From IMG/VR virus record IMGVR_UViG_3300028769_000153, positions 1 through 45,793 of that record: a stretch of DNA of 45,793 bases; one strand, 5' to 3'. Positions 28,488-37,086 of this stretch are shown in pieces (position 1 is the first letter of the stretch; each line of letters starts with the position of its first letter). The DNA is from a virus. The position numbers were made by a program, and so were the translations under genes. The notes under the pieces are model-generated. The model was not told where the DNA came from. It made no database searches and saw nothing but the letters and a program-made list of their open reading frames with translations.

Positions 28488-29963
28488 ATGGAAAACGGAA
28501 TTTTAAACGATCTGCAACTTTACAAAGGCAAATGGTTTTCTGACTTAGTTGATGAAAACAAATTGTCTAATGCTTTACTTATTAAACCTCATGAAGTATC
28601 TAGCGTAATCTCTTACGTATTTGGTACTAAAGATAGTGGCTATAACTCATCTCTTGACTTCCTTACTGGTGGTTTAGGTAAGACTATGGTTATCGATCAA
28701 CGTGAATTCAGATGGTCAGTTATGATCGATTCTGATCGTGCGGTTACTATTCGTTCTGCTAAATGGAATGGCTCAGCAGTGACTACTGGCGTAACAGCTG
28801 GTTTAGGAAATACTCCAATCATGTTGTCTCTAGAAGATAAATGGTTCGGACCTGGCTCAATCATCGAATTGGACGATAAAGAATATCAATTACGTGTAGC
28901 TGGCGCTCCTTACCAAGATGGTAATGAATGGGTTTATACCTGTTTCATCGCTGACGGTCAAGCAACTTCTTATGTTCCTGCTGAATATTTAACAGCTGGA
29001 TCTCAAGTTTCTCGTTTAGGTTCTGCCTATGAAGAGTATTCAGAAGAAGCTGATATCATCAACTATAGCACTCATATCAAATTGCATAATCACCTTACTA
29101 CTGTTCGTTTGTCTTATGACATCACCGGTTCTGCTTATAGCACCGTTCTTGCAGTAGCTTTAAAAGATCCTAAAACTGGTAAGACTTCTTACTTGTGGTC
29201 AGACTTCCAAGAGTGGAAAGCAATGCGTGAGTGGTACAAACGTCTAGAACGCCAATTAGTTTACTCTAAATACAATGCAGCTGCTGATGGCACTACTGAA
29301 TTGATGGGTACTAATGGTCGTCCAGTATATATCGGAGCTGGTCTATTGCAACAAATTGCACCTGCTAACCGTAGATATTATACTCAATTGACAGCAGAAT
29401 TGCTAGAAGACTTCTTGTTTGATATGTCTTATAACATGATTGGAACTAACGATCGTAAATTCGTTGCCTTTACTGGCGAAATGGGTATGCGTGAGTTTGA
29501 CAAAGTATTGAAACAAAAAGTTGCTGCATTTACTTTAGTAGATAGCAAATTCATTACTGGTTCTGGTCAAGAGCTTACATTAGGTGGTCAATTCACTACT
29601 TATCGTATGACTAACGGTATTGAACTTACTGTTAAACATATGCCTTTGTATGATGACTTGATTCATAATCGTAAATTGCATCCAATCACTGGAAAGCCAA
29701 CTGAATCATATCGTTTCACTTTCCTTGACTTCGGTGTAAGAGATGGTGAAGCTAATATCGTTAAGGTAGCTAGAAAAGAAAGAGAGTTGAGTATCTGGCA
29801 TAATGCTGGTTCTGTAGCTCCTGGTGCAGGTTATGCTAAGTCAACTAACACTTTGCGTTCAAATGCAAAAGATGGTTACTCTGTACACTTCTTAGGTGAA
29901 GTTGGTATCATGGTTCGCGACCCACGTGCTTGTGGAGAGCTCATACTCGACGTTATTGATTAA
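28488..29963 (+). CDS. Major capsid protein
   Basis: 491 residues, the usual length of the crAss-like HK97-fold major capsid protein, after portal and scaffold-like genes. Codon use differs from most of the window (CGT, GGT, GCT and TTC favoured), a sign of high expression. KWFSDLVDENKLSNALLIKPHEVSSVIS at the start and MREFDKVLKQKVAAFTLVDSKFITGSGQELTLGGQFTTYRM fit the family. A 30-nt spacer and hairpin follow. I identify it from order, length, expression-like codon use and partial sequence familiarity. Confidence 0.88.
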   Translation: MENGILNDLQLYKGKWFSDLVDENKLSNALLIKPHEVSSVISYVFGTKDSGYNSSLDFLTGGLGKTMVIDQREFRWSVMIDSDRAVTIRSAKWNGSAVTTGVTAGLGNTPIMLSLEDKWFGPGSIIELDDKEYQLRVAGAPYQDGNEWVYTCFIADGQATSYVPAEYLTAGSQVSRLGSAYEEYSEEADIINYSTHIKLHNHLTTVRLSYDITGSAYSTVLAVALKDPKTGKTSYLWSDFQEWKAMREWYKRLERQLVYSKYNAAADGTTELMGTNGRPVYIGAGLLQQIAPANRRYYTQLTAELLEDFLFDMSYNMIGTNDRKFVAFTGEMGMREFDKVLKQKVAAFTLVDSKFITGSGQELTLGGQFTTYRMTNGIELTVKHMPLYDDLIHNRKLHPITGKPTESYRFTFLDFGVRDGEANIVKVARKERELSIWHNAGSVAPGAGYAKSTNTLRSNAKDGYSVHFLGEVGIMVRDPRACGELILDVID

Positions 29964-30002
29964 CAACATCAAAGATTAATTCTTTTTCATGAATTAAAAA
30001 AA

Positions 30003-30030
30003 GTATGCCTCTATTGGTTTAGAGGCATAC
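30003..30030 (+). terminator. Perfect 11-bp hairpin after the capsid gene
   Basis: GTATGCCTCTA-TTGGTT-TAGAGGCATAC. It is preceded by seven A and not followed by a T-run on the plus strand, so on the minus strand it would be a textbook terminator; for the capsid transcript it is more likely a 3'-end stabiliser or weak terminator. Confidence 0.6.
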
Positions 30031-30181
30031 AACTAAATAAAGCAAAAAATCAAATTTTGTCAATAATGTCAAATAGTAAGGCTTAAAGATATTTTGAATT
30101 AGTTTACTAACTCATAGGGAATAATTGATCCTATAGCGTTGGATTAATTATATTTAATATTAATTTAAATCTTATAAAATT

Positions 30182-30910
30182 ATGGCACTTACATTAGATG
30201 GAACTACCACATTGCCTGCAATGGGTGGCTCAGGATTAGGTTCAGGAGTTGGCTTAGGAGCAGTTGGTGGTGGTATCGCCGGTTTGCTTATAGGTGGATT
30301 ACTTGGAAACAATGGTGGTGGACTATTCGGAGGAAACGGAAATAATAATGACGTTCAATTCGATGCTGTTCAAGGACAAATAAACAATCTATCCGGACAA
30401 ATTAGCAATGAGGCTTTATCTTCAGAGATAAGATCAGATGCTATCAGTCTAGCTGGAAGTATTGCTGGAGTGGGAACTCAGATTGGTCAATTAGCTACAG
30501 CTCAAGCTTCTGCTAATTTTACTACTCTAGACTCTATCAATGGCTTAGGAAGAGACATTACTGCACAATCAAATCAAAATGCTTTGCAGCAATTGAATAG
30601 CTTCAATAATCTATCTACTACCACATTGCAAGGATTCAATAGTCAGGCAATGCAAATGCAAAATGCTACAAATCAAATTATAGCACAAGGTACTGCAAAT
30701 GCAATGGCTATGGCCAACTGCTGTTGTGAAATAAAGAGTACTATCCTTGCCGACGGCAATTCTACTAGAGCATTGATAAATGACCTTAATGTTCAAAACT
30801 TAAGAGATCAATTAGCTGCGGCTAATAATAAAGTTTCCAACAATGAACAAAATCAGTACTTACTTAGTACTTTGATTGCTCATTTGAAACCAGCCGATGT
30901 TATTATCTAA
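30182..30910 (+). CDS. Gly-zipper/Gln-Asn-rich virion-like protein
   Basis: 242 residues. Residues 15-52 are Gly-rich (GGSGLGSGVGLGAVGGGIAGLLIGGLLG), resembling a glycine-zipper membrane segment; then a long Gln/Asn/Ser helix and a CCCEIKSTI motif near 180. Proteins of this kind follow the capsid gene in many phages and may be ejected or minor head proteins. The 150-nt leader (30031-30181) is AT-rich with an ATAGG/CCTAT hairpin and no frame. Function inferred. Confidence 0.65.
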   Translation: MALTLDGTTTLPAMGGSGLGSGVGLGAVGGGIAGLLIGGLLGNNGGGLFGGNGNNNDVQFDAVQGQINNLSGQISNEALSSEIRSDAISLAGSIAGVGTQIGQLATAQASANFTTLDSINGLGRDITAQSNQNALQQLNSFNNLSTTTLQGFNSQAMQMQNATNQIIAQGTANAMAMANCCCEIKSTILADGNSTRALINDLNVQNLRDQLAAANNKVSNNEQNQYLLSTLIAHLKPADVII

Positions 30911-30959
30911 TTAAAAATTATACAGGGAGTTTCGGCTCCTTGTATACATCTTATAAAAC

Positions 30960-31253
30960 ATGGCTAGCCCATTAAACATAGGCGTATCGGCTGTAGCAGT
31001 CGCACCTATAAATAAGAAAAGAAATTCAATTAGATTTCAAAATGCAGGGACAACTCAGATATACTTGAAAAGGATTCCTTTAGAAGGAGCTTATTCTTTA
31101 GTATCTGCTACTGACTATGAAGCAGTCTTATTTCCAGCATCATCATCTCAAGAAGGTGGAGAGGCTTTTGAAACAGATTCAATATTATCATTCATGGCTA
31201 TATCTCCTGGAACTCCAGGGCTTCTAGCTATATACGAAACTAAAAAAGTTTAA
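30960..31253 (+). CDS. 97-residue small virion-like protein
   Basis: ASPLNIGVSAVAVAPINKKRNSIRFQNAGTTQIYLKRIPL and a YEAVLFPASSS segment read as an all-beta protein such as a capsid decoration or head-tail connector. RNSIRFQNAGTTQIYL is similar to small beta proteins seen near phage capsid genes. No firm family. Preceded by a 50-nt spacer. Confidence 0.6.
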   Translation: MASPLNIGVSAVAVAPINKKRNSIRFQNAGTTQIYLKRIPLEGAYSLVSATDYEAVLFPASSSQEGGEAFETDSILSFMAISPGTPGLLAIYETKKV

Positions 31254-31257
31254 TATA

Positions 31258-31431
31258 ATGGAAGAGGAATATTTTAAAATAAGTATGGAAAAGGTTTTTG
31301 AACTAAGGAGTAGTGAAATTATTCAAGACATAAGAAGATTCTATCTAGATAAACTTGGTAAGGCTACTGCTGATATGCTAGATGCATACGAACCTAAACC
31401 TTCTGAGATATTGAAACTATTCACTCGCTAA
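31258..31431 (+). CDS. 57-residue acidic helical protein
   Basis: Hand-read frame, 4 nt after the previous stop. MEEEYFKISMEKVFELRSSE then DIRRFYLDKLGKATADML, mostly helical, followed 10 nt later by the next gene. Unknown function, possibly a head-completion factor. Confidence 0.6.
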   Translation: MEEEYFKISMEKVFELRSSEIIQDIRRFYLDKLGKATADMLDAYEPKPSEILKLFTR

Positions 31432-31441
31432 ATAAACTAAT

Positions 31442-31702
31442 ATGGAAGAGATAAAATTACCTACAGTCGTTAGTGATTCTCCTATAGAACCAAAAAAAGT
31501 TTATCCACTAGTAGAGGAAATGACATTCAAAGCTCCAGTTAAGAGTGAGGAAGAAGGATACAGATTGCTAATGGCTATACAGGTATTAGTTAATGAATTG
31601 GGATCAGAACAAATTTTATCAACGTATGACTATCTTATAAAGAATCCGTCAATGATTCAAAAAGCTAAGAAATATCTTCCGTATATAAAAATGTTAACAT
31701 GA
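31442..31702 (+). CDS. 86-residue unknown protein
   Basis: Polar N-terminus, then EEMTFKAPVKSEEEGYRLLMAIQVLVNELGSEQIL and a Lys-rich end. Its TGA overlaps the next ATG (ATGA). It lies within the head-gene segment. Unknown function. Confidence 0.6.
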   Translation: MEEIKLPTVVSDSPIEPKKVYPLVEEMTFKAPVKSEEEGYRLLMAIQVLVNELGSEQILSTYDYLIKNPSMIQKAKKYLPYIKMLT

Positions 31703-32172
31703 CCAAATTTATAGAATTAATAGAGAAAGTATACCCATCTAAGAGTCAATCTAAACCAATGTCTGAAATATTCGAAGTTCTAGACGATCACCTAGAAGCT
31801 ATATGCATTAAAGACTTTACTACATATTCTGATGTTATAGAAGAGATGTGTATTATAGTGCATGGTCCATACTTCAATGTAGATACTGCCACAAAAGCAG
31901 TCGCTGCGATGAAGAACGAAGATGGTACATTTGGACAAAAAGTTTCAATGGATGAAAGCAATATAGCTGCATCTGAACTTGGGATCACATTTGATAAATT
32001 CACGGTATACGATTGGTACTATGTAATGAATATGATATATTCTGACTTTTGCGTAGTACTTGGACCTGATAATAAAGAAGTATATAAACAATTAGCTAAG
32101 GCTTTTATAATGGATGCAGACGCCCCAGTTGGTAAAGCATTTCTTTATTACAAAGCAATGACTGATTTGTAG
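31699..32172 (+). CDS. 157-residue conserved phage protein, unknown function
   Basis: Helical, acidic, with EICIKDFTTYSDVIEEMCIIVHGPYF-like and TVYDWYYVMNMIYSDFCVVLGPDNKEVYKQLAKAF segments. DUF-like small proteins with this DWYYVMNMIYSD pattern occur in Bacteroidetes phages as far as I recall; the role is unknown. It closes the unit with a strong hairpin 8 nt later. Confidence 0.65.
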   Translation: MTKFIELIEKVYPSKSQSKPMSEIFEVLDDHLEAICIKDFTTYSDVIEEMCIIVHGPYFNVDTATKAVAAMKNEDGTFGQKVSMDESNIAASELGITFDKFTVYDWYYVMNMIYSDFCVVLGPDNKEVYKQLAKAFIMDADAPVGKAFLYYKAMTDL

Positions 32173-32179
32173 ATCACAT

Positions 32180-32214
32180 ATATAAGGCTAGCCCCTCAAT
32201 CACTAGCCTTATAT
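32180..32214 (+). terminator. Perfect 12-bp hairpin, probable terminator
   Basis: ATATAAGGCTAG-CCCCTCAATCA-CTAGCCTTATAT, directly after the 157-residue gene; the T-run is poor (TGTACATAT). The following 90 nt hold TACGTTATCG (32273) and an unusual Shine-Dalgarno-like AAAGGAG 21 nt before the next start. Confidence 0.65.
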
Positions 32215-32306
32215 TGTACATATAGATTAGCTTCTATTTGTATAGCAAAACATTAAAACAATTAATTGCACTTACGTTATCGTAAAGGAGAATTATACAT
32301 ACCCAT

Positions 32307-33059
32307 ATGGAAATATTACTAAAACATAAAAGAGTAGACCCTTGGTCCGGCGTTACTAAATATAAAAGCTGTTCTGATTATATCGCACCATCATTAACTA
32401 GATCTGGTAATCATCACACTGGCTTAACTCCAGAAGATGAATCGAGATTAGAAAAGGCGCTAGGCCTTGGAGAAAAAACACTAGCACAATATAGTTCGTA
32501 CTGGAATACATTCACTGTTAAAATTACAAACAGAGAATTAGTACTTGATACAGATCGTCCTTGGGATGAACTTCAATATCTATTCCTTAAAAATCACCAC
32601 AGAGTTTCAAATGGCATTAACGATATGAAACCAAAAGCTGATTATGTACTTATAAATAAAGACTCGGAAGCACAAGAATCCAACAGACTTAACAAACGTA
32701 AGAGAGACGCTATTAAAGAATTTGACAAGATGTCATTAGAGGATATGCGTAAATGCTTACGATTATTCGGATATAAAGCAGATACCATGTCTGCCGAATT
32801 GGTTGAGAGTAAATTATTTGAACTAGTTGAGAAAGACCCTGAAAAATTCTTCTTGAAGTGGGTTAATAACAAGACAAAAAATACTGAGTTTACAATACAG
32901 GCTGCTATAGCTAAAAATATTATGCGTAAGAATAAAAATGCATATTATTACGGTACTGAGATAATTGGCACTTCTATAGATGACGCTGTTGCGTTCTTAG
33001 ATAATAAAAACAATCAAGATTTGAAGATGACTATCCTCAATGAGCTTGAAGTAAAATAA
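32307..33059 (+). CDS. 250-residue phage protein, probably structural
   Basis: A central helical part (EFDKMSLEDMRKCLRLFGYKADTMSAELVESKLFELVE) follows a polar N-terminus with HHTGLTPEDESRLEKALGL and a Trp-rich DTDRPWDELQYLFLKNHHRVS. The C-terminus ends with EIIGTSIDDAVAFLDNKNNQDLKMTILNELE. It opens a new unit 90 nt after a terminator and has an AAAGGAG element upstream, unlike other genes here. No family recognised. Confidence 0.65.
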   Translation: MEILLKHKRVDPWSGVTKYKSCSDYIAPSLTRSGNHHTGLTPEDESRLEKALGLGEKTLAQYSSYWNTFTVKITNRELVLDTDRPWDELQYLFLKNHHRVSNGINDMKPKADYVLINKDSEAQESNRLNKRKRDAIKEFDKMSLEDMRKCLRLFGYKADTMSAELVESKLFELVEKDPEKFFLKWVNNKTKNTEFTIQAAIAKNIMRKNKNAYYYGTEIIGTSIDDAVAFLDNKNNQDLKMTILNELEVK

Positions 33060-33062
33060 TAT

Positions 33063-34016
33063 ATGACATTAAAAGAGTTACATAGAATTTGGGATATAGA
33101 GCTAGACAAACTAAACGTGTCTAGCTATCCTTCATTTCTTCCAGAAGAAAAGGATTATTGGATTAACGCCTCTACACAAAGATTCATCAAAACTAGGTAC
33201 TCTGGACTAAATTCACATAGAGCTGGATTCCAGCAAAATCAAAAAAGGAGCGACGACTTAAGAACTGTTATTAAGACAGTGGAATATGACGTAACTCCAT
33301 TTAATTATTCGAAAACGTATTTCATGGGAGATACTGTAGTTAGTAGAGGATTTTATTATAAATGCAAAATAGATGATATCTCTGGGGATATATTTGAGTC
33401 TCAATGGGATTCTATATCTACATCAGAAAATTCTGTCTATTTTCCATACCCTTTAGACTACATGATAACTGTTGGAGAGTTTGCAAAAGTTGGTACATTT
33501 GTTGCCACCGAACTTCCCGATAATAGATTCACTCCTGACAATATATTAATCCGCAGAAGAAATGATATTACTGAGGCTACTATAGAGAACTTGGATTCTA
33601 AGTTAAATAATTCAATAGCTCCTCATTTATTTCATAATAATACTGCTAAGCCATTGAGGGCATTTACTGACGACTCTATATCATTGTATACCGACAGTAA
33701 CTATTATGTATCTAAATACGGGTTGACTTACATATTTCTACCTGAGAAGATAGATACATATAAGTATCCTACATTCAACCAGAGTCTTTCTTATGTAATT
33801 GGAGATAAGGTTCTATATAATGGACAACATTATGTATGTACACAGGACAGGCCAGGTGGAGCATTTAATATGGATTACTTCGAAGAAATTAAAATTATAA
33901 CAATGCCAGAACATACTTGGGATGAAATACTAGTAGGAGCTGTTCGATTAGCATTGGAAAATATCTCTGAGTCAAGGTATCAAACCTATGCAGCAGAGTC
34001 TCAGGCAACTGAGTAA
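33063..34016 (+). CDS. Virion ring/neck-like protein with two CBM5/12-like repeats
   Basis: 317 residues. The N-terminal part (LKELHRIWDIELDKLNVSSY then YWINASTQRFIKTRY) resembles crAss-like ring/neck proteins. Two copies of a motif follow: YFMGDTVVSRGFYYKCK (about 87-103) and YVIGDKVLYNGQHYVCTQD (about 243-261), each of the G-D-x-V-x4-x-Y-x-C kind seen in carbohydrate-binding modules 5/12. Between them lie strands. Binding of host glycans or peptidoglycan is possible, or the repeats are only structural. Confidence 0.6.
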   Translation: MTLKELHRIWDIELDKLNVSSYPSFLPEEKDYWINASTQRFIKTRYSGLNSHRAGFQQNQKRSDDLRTVIKTVEYDVTPFNYSKTYFMGDTVVSRGFYYKCKIDDISGDIFESQWDSISTSENSVYFPYPLDYMITVGEFAKVGTFVATELPDNRFTPDNILIRRRNDITEATIENLDSKLNNSIAPHLFHNNTAKPLRAFTDDSISLYTDSNYYVSKYGLTYIFLPEKIDTYKYPTFNQSLSYVIGDKVLYNGQHYVCTQDRPGGAFNMDYFEEIKIITMPEHTWDEILVGAVRLALENISESRYQTYAAESQATE

Positions 34017-34020
34017 AGTT

Positions 34021-34090
34021 CTCAGTCTTAGTTTAACGTGGAACCCTTTAACGGTAGTAGAGCGACTAGACTATAGTTAAGCTGAGTTTT
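34021..34090 (+). promoter_or_regulatory. Structured leader hairpin before an abundant virion gene
   Basis: CTCAG-T-CTTA pairs with TAAG-CTGAG over a 55-nt apical region, then TTTTAAAG. It may terminate the previous gene or control translation of the next, 32 nt downstream. The apical region holds further short stems. Confidence 0.45.
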
Positions 34091-34122
34091 AAAGAACAAT
34101 TAACTATAAAAATTAAAATATT

Positions 34123-35094
34123 ATGATGCAAAAACCAAATACCGTATTTGTCGGTAAACAAACTTACGTAACACAAAAAGCACCTGGTGCTGCCAATGCT
34201 TTAACTGTTGGTGATATTGTTGTTATCAACCCAGCAAACGGTAATGTTTGTGCAATCGCAGATCTTACTTCTGCAGTAGAATCTATCCAATTAGGATATG
34301 TAAAGGCTGTAGGAACTTTGACTCAAGATGCTACAATAATTAAAACATCGCCAATCAGCAGAAAGAAAATTACCAGTATCACTCCAGACGGAACTTGCGC
34401 TTATGTTGCAAAAACTGAAGCTTCCTCTGTAGTTGAATTCTCTGGTGTAACTCCTACTGTTGGAAATCGTTACGTTCTTCGTATTGTATACAAAGATCTT
34501 TACGAACATCCAGGTCAATTTACTCACTCTTATGAAGTTATCGCTACTAGCGTAAATCCTGCAGTCCTGTCTGCCGCTTTTGCTGCTCGTATTAATGCTC
34601 ATGTTGGAGCCAGAGTAACTGCAACAGATGATGGTACTTCTACTTTGACTATTACTGCTAAAGTAATCACAGGAATGGGAACTGATGGCGTTAATGCTAT
34701 TACTCCTTATTCTCAAGTTGCTATGGAGGTATTTGCTTATGTAACTAACCCTACTGCTGCATTTAGCTCACAAGACGCTGTTACTGGTCTAACCATTACT
34801 ACCGTTCAAAGCAAACCTGGTCGTGGAAATTGGAAAATAGTTAGAGATCGTGAACGTGAAGCTCTTGGATATAAAGGTATTACTTACCGTACTGAATTCC
34901 CAGTTATTCAACCTGACTTAAACGTTGATTCAACTAAAACTTATGATACGCTTACATTAGAGTTTTCTAAAGCATATCAAAGCCCTGACAATCAATATAT
35001 AAAATCTACTGACCTAGCATCTGAGATTTATATCGTTGCTGGTAATGGAGCAGAAGCGTTGAGAGACGGAATCGCTGCATGGATGATTGCCTAA
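34123..35094 (+). CDS. Abundant virion protein, auxiliary-capsid or head-fibre candidate
   Basis: 323 residues, Thr/Ala/Val-rich and mostly beta (KAPGAANALTVGDIVVINPANG; SVVEFSGVTPTVGNRYVLRIV), with codon use as biased as the capsid gene (CGT, GGT, TTC), hence high copy number. No known fold recognised by eye. Flanked by a leader hairpin and a textbook terminator, so it is transcribed as a single-gene unit. A capsid decoration, head fibre or tail sheath-like protein are all possible. Confidence 0.65.
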   Translation: MMQKPNTVFVGKQTYVTQKAPGAANALTVGDIVVINPANGNVCAIADLTSAVESIQLGYVKAVGTLTQDATIIKTSPISRKKITSITPDGTCAYVAKTEASSVVEFSGVTPTVGNRYVLRIVYKDLYEHPGQFTHSYEVIATSVNPAVLSAAFAARINAHVGARVTATDDGTSTLTITAKVITGMGTDGVNAITPYSQVAMEVFAYVTNPTAAFSSQDAVTGLTITTVQSKPGRGNWKIVRDREREALGYKGITYRTEFPVIQPDLNVDSTKTYDTLTLEFSKAYQSPDNQYIKSTDLASEIYIVAGNGAEALRDGIAAWMIA

Positions 35095-35110
35095 TCAAAA
35101 TAAATAATGG

Positions 35111-35136
35111 AGGCGGCTGTAATGGTCGCCTTTTTT
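35111..35136 (+). terminator. Intrinsic terminator
   Basis: AGGCGGC-TGTAATG-GTCGCCT (7 bp, one G-U) followed by TTTTT. Ends the abundant virion gene unit. Confidence 0.9.
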
Positions 35137-35193
35137 ATTACCAAAAAATACGGGTTGCTACCTAAATAGCTGAATAAACTTAATAAAAAACTT

Positions 35194-36675
35194 ATGATAA
35201 ATAGAGCATTTACTAAAACGTACGCAAGTACTATAGCCCCATCTCCATCAATGAATTGTCTTTGGATGGACCTATCCGCTGATCCTTATGGCTCAGTAAT
35301 AAAATATTTTAATGGCAGCTCATGGGCTTCTGACGCTAGCGATACATTAGTATCTCCTAGTTTATCTGGTATACCTACTGCCCCTACCGCTACAGTTGGT
35401 ACTAATACTACTCAATTAGCCACTACCGGGTTTGTTTCTACAGCTGCTGCTTTGAAGGCCGATAAGGAAAATCCAACGTTTACTGGCGTTATATCTAGAT
35501 CTGGTACAGGGACTCCTGCAGCTTTATCTGGGTTAAGTTATCAATCATGGGATACTGTATCTGGAGTATTTCAAAATAATATACAGAATTTATCTAATTC
35601 CGCTACAGCGTCAACTGACTTAGTCGCTACAGCTGATTCTGGCAATGATACTACTAATTACGTAGACTTTGGTATAAATGGATCTGGATATTCAGTTGGA
35701 ACATGGACCATAAACGGGGCTCTTGATGGATATTTATATTCTCAATCAAGCAATATTGCAGTTGGTACTGCCACTTCTGGAAAGAATTTAGTTCTATTTA
35801 CTGGAGGCACTTTGGCGGCTAATGCTAGATTAACTCTTAGTGATTCAATGTCAACGTTCTCTGGGTTGGTTTCATCCCCTAATGTCATAGAAGGGTATGC
35901 AACAGTAGCTACAGCTGGAGCAACTACTACATTTGTAGCAACTAGCCCATATCAACAATACTTTACTGGTACTTTAGCGCAAACAGTTGTTATGCCAGTT
36001 GTTACTACTCTCACTAATGGTCAGCAATGGTTAATCACAAATAACTCTACAGGATTAGTAACTGTTAATACTTCTGGTGCTAATGCATTGATAGTCCTTG
36101 TTAGTGGTACTTCTGCTTCAATTACATGTATAAATACTGCTGGAGGAACTGGAGTTGCTTCGTGGAATGTACAATATTCTGGCGCAAATTCAGCCACTGG
36201 TAAAAAATTAATATCTAACAACACATTGACTTTGGCTGGTACTGATGCTACCACAATGACCTTCCCTTCTACTTCTGCTACCATAGCCAGGGCTGACGCT
36301 ACTGGTAATGCTGGTGCTTTATTACACTCTGGCTCAGCTGGTATAGGTTATACTACTGGTGCTGGCGGTACAGTTACTCAATTAACATCCAAGGCTACTG
36401 CTTTTACATTAAGCAAATTGTGTGGAACAATAATAACCGCCGCTGATGCATTAGCTTCTCAAACTACAGTTACTTCTACATGGACCAATACTACTATAGC
36501 TGCAAATGATATAATCATAGCTACTCATATTAGTGGAGGTACTCTTGGAGCATATAATATATGTGTTGCTGCTGGCGCTGGTACAGCTACAGTCTCAATA
36601 AGAAATGTTGCTGCTGTTTCACTGTCAGAAGCTATCACTATTAGATATACAGTACTTAAAGGAGTAGTTGCTTAA
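35194..36675 (+). CDS. Tail- or head-fibre-like protein
   Basis: 493 residues, Thr/Ser/Ala/Gly-rich, repetitive beta structure. It contains a phage-fibre motif at about 55-95 (LSGIPTAPTATVGTNTTQLA, then TTGFVSTAAALKADKENPTF). The sequence is rich in small-residue repeats that form trimeric stalks. The C-terminal 100 residues are Ala/Thr-rich with a VLKGVVA end. Host-facing attachment is likely. No chaperone domain seen. Confidence 0.72.
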   Translation: MINRAFTKTYASTIAPSPSMNCLWMDLSADPYGSVIKYFNGSSWASDASDTLVSPSLSGIPTAPTATVGTNTTQLATTGFVSTAAALKADKENPTFTGVISRSGTGTPAALSGLSYQSWDTVSGVFQNNIQNLSNSATASTDLVATADSGNDTTNYVDFGINGSGYSVGTWTINGALDGYLYSQSSNIAVGTATSGKNLVLFTGGTLAANARLTLSDSMSTFSGLVSSPNVIEGYATVATAGATTTFVATSPYQQYFTGTLAQTVVMPVVTTLTNGQQWLITNNSTGLVTVNTSGANALIVLVSGTSASITCINTAGGTGVASWNVQYSGANSATGKKLISNNTLTLAGTDATTMTFPSTSATIARADATGNAGALLHSGSAGIGYTTGAGGTVTQLTSKATAFTLSKLCGTIITAADALASQTTVTSTWTNTTIAANDIIIATHISGGTLGAYNICVAAGAGTATVSIRNVAAVSLSEAITIRYTVLKGVVA

Positions 36676-36677
36676 TA

Positions 36678-37076
36678 TTGTTATATATGAAAAAATACCA
36701 AGGAGAAGATATATACTTTTCATTAAACTTCAGCAATTCTAGTAATGTAAATATATCTAGCTTTGATGATTTGGAAAATGTAATAGTATACGCGTACACA
36801 GGTGAAAATGACATAGTTAAATTCTCTAGGGATCTCAAAGAAGGGTATGAGCCATTGACTTCATTCAGCTCAACTAATTTAAAAGGGGTTATTAGGAGTG
36901 AATTTACTAAACTAATGACCGGTCAGATAATGCTAGATATAATGTGCATAGCCACTTCTATAGATGGAGATAAGGCTGACAATATTATACAAAGAGCAAT
37001 GTCTGGAATATATATATTGCCAAGCATAATTAAAGATGAGGCGGTAAATGAAATACCAGTAATAATTCCGGAATAA
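36678..37076 (+). CDS. 132-residue beta-rich protein between two fibre genes
   Basis: KKYQGEDIYFSLNFSNSSNV then FDDLENVIVYAYTGENDIVKFS resembles the N-terminal domain found in phage baseplate-upper-protein-like adaptors (BppU-N type). It may link the fibre to the virion. It starts 2 nt after the upstream gene. Evidence is pattern only. Confidence 0.5.
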   Translation: MLYMKKYQGEDIYFSLNFSNSSNVNISSFDDLENVIVYAYTGENDIVKFSRDLKEGYEPLTSFSSTNLKGVIRSEFTKLMTGQIMLDIMCIATSIDGDKADNIIQRAMSGIYILPSIIKDEAVNEIPVIIPE

Positions 37077-37086
37077 ATACTAATCA

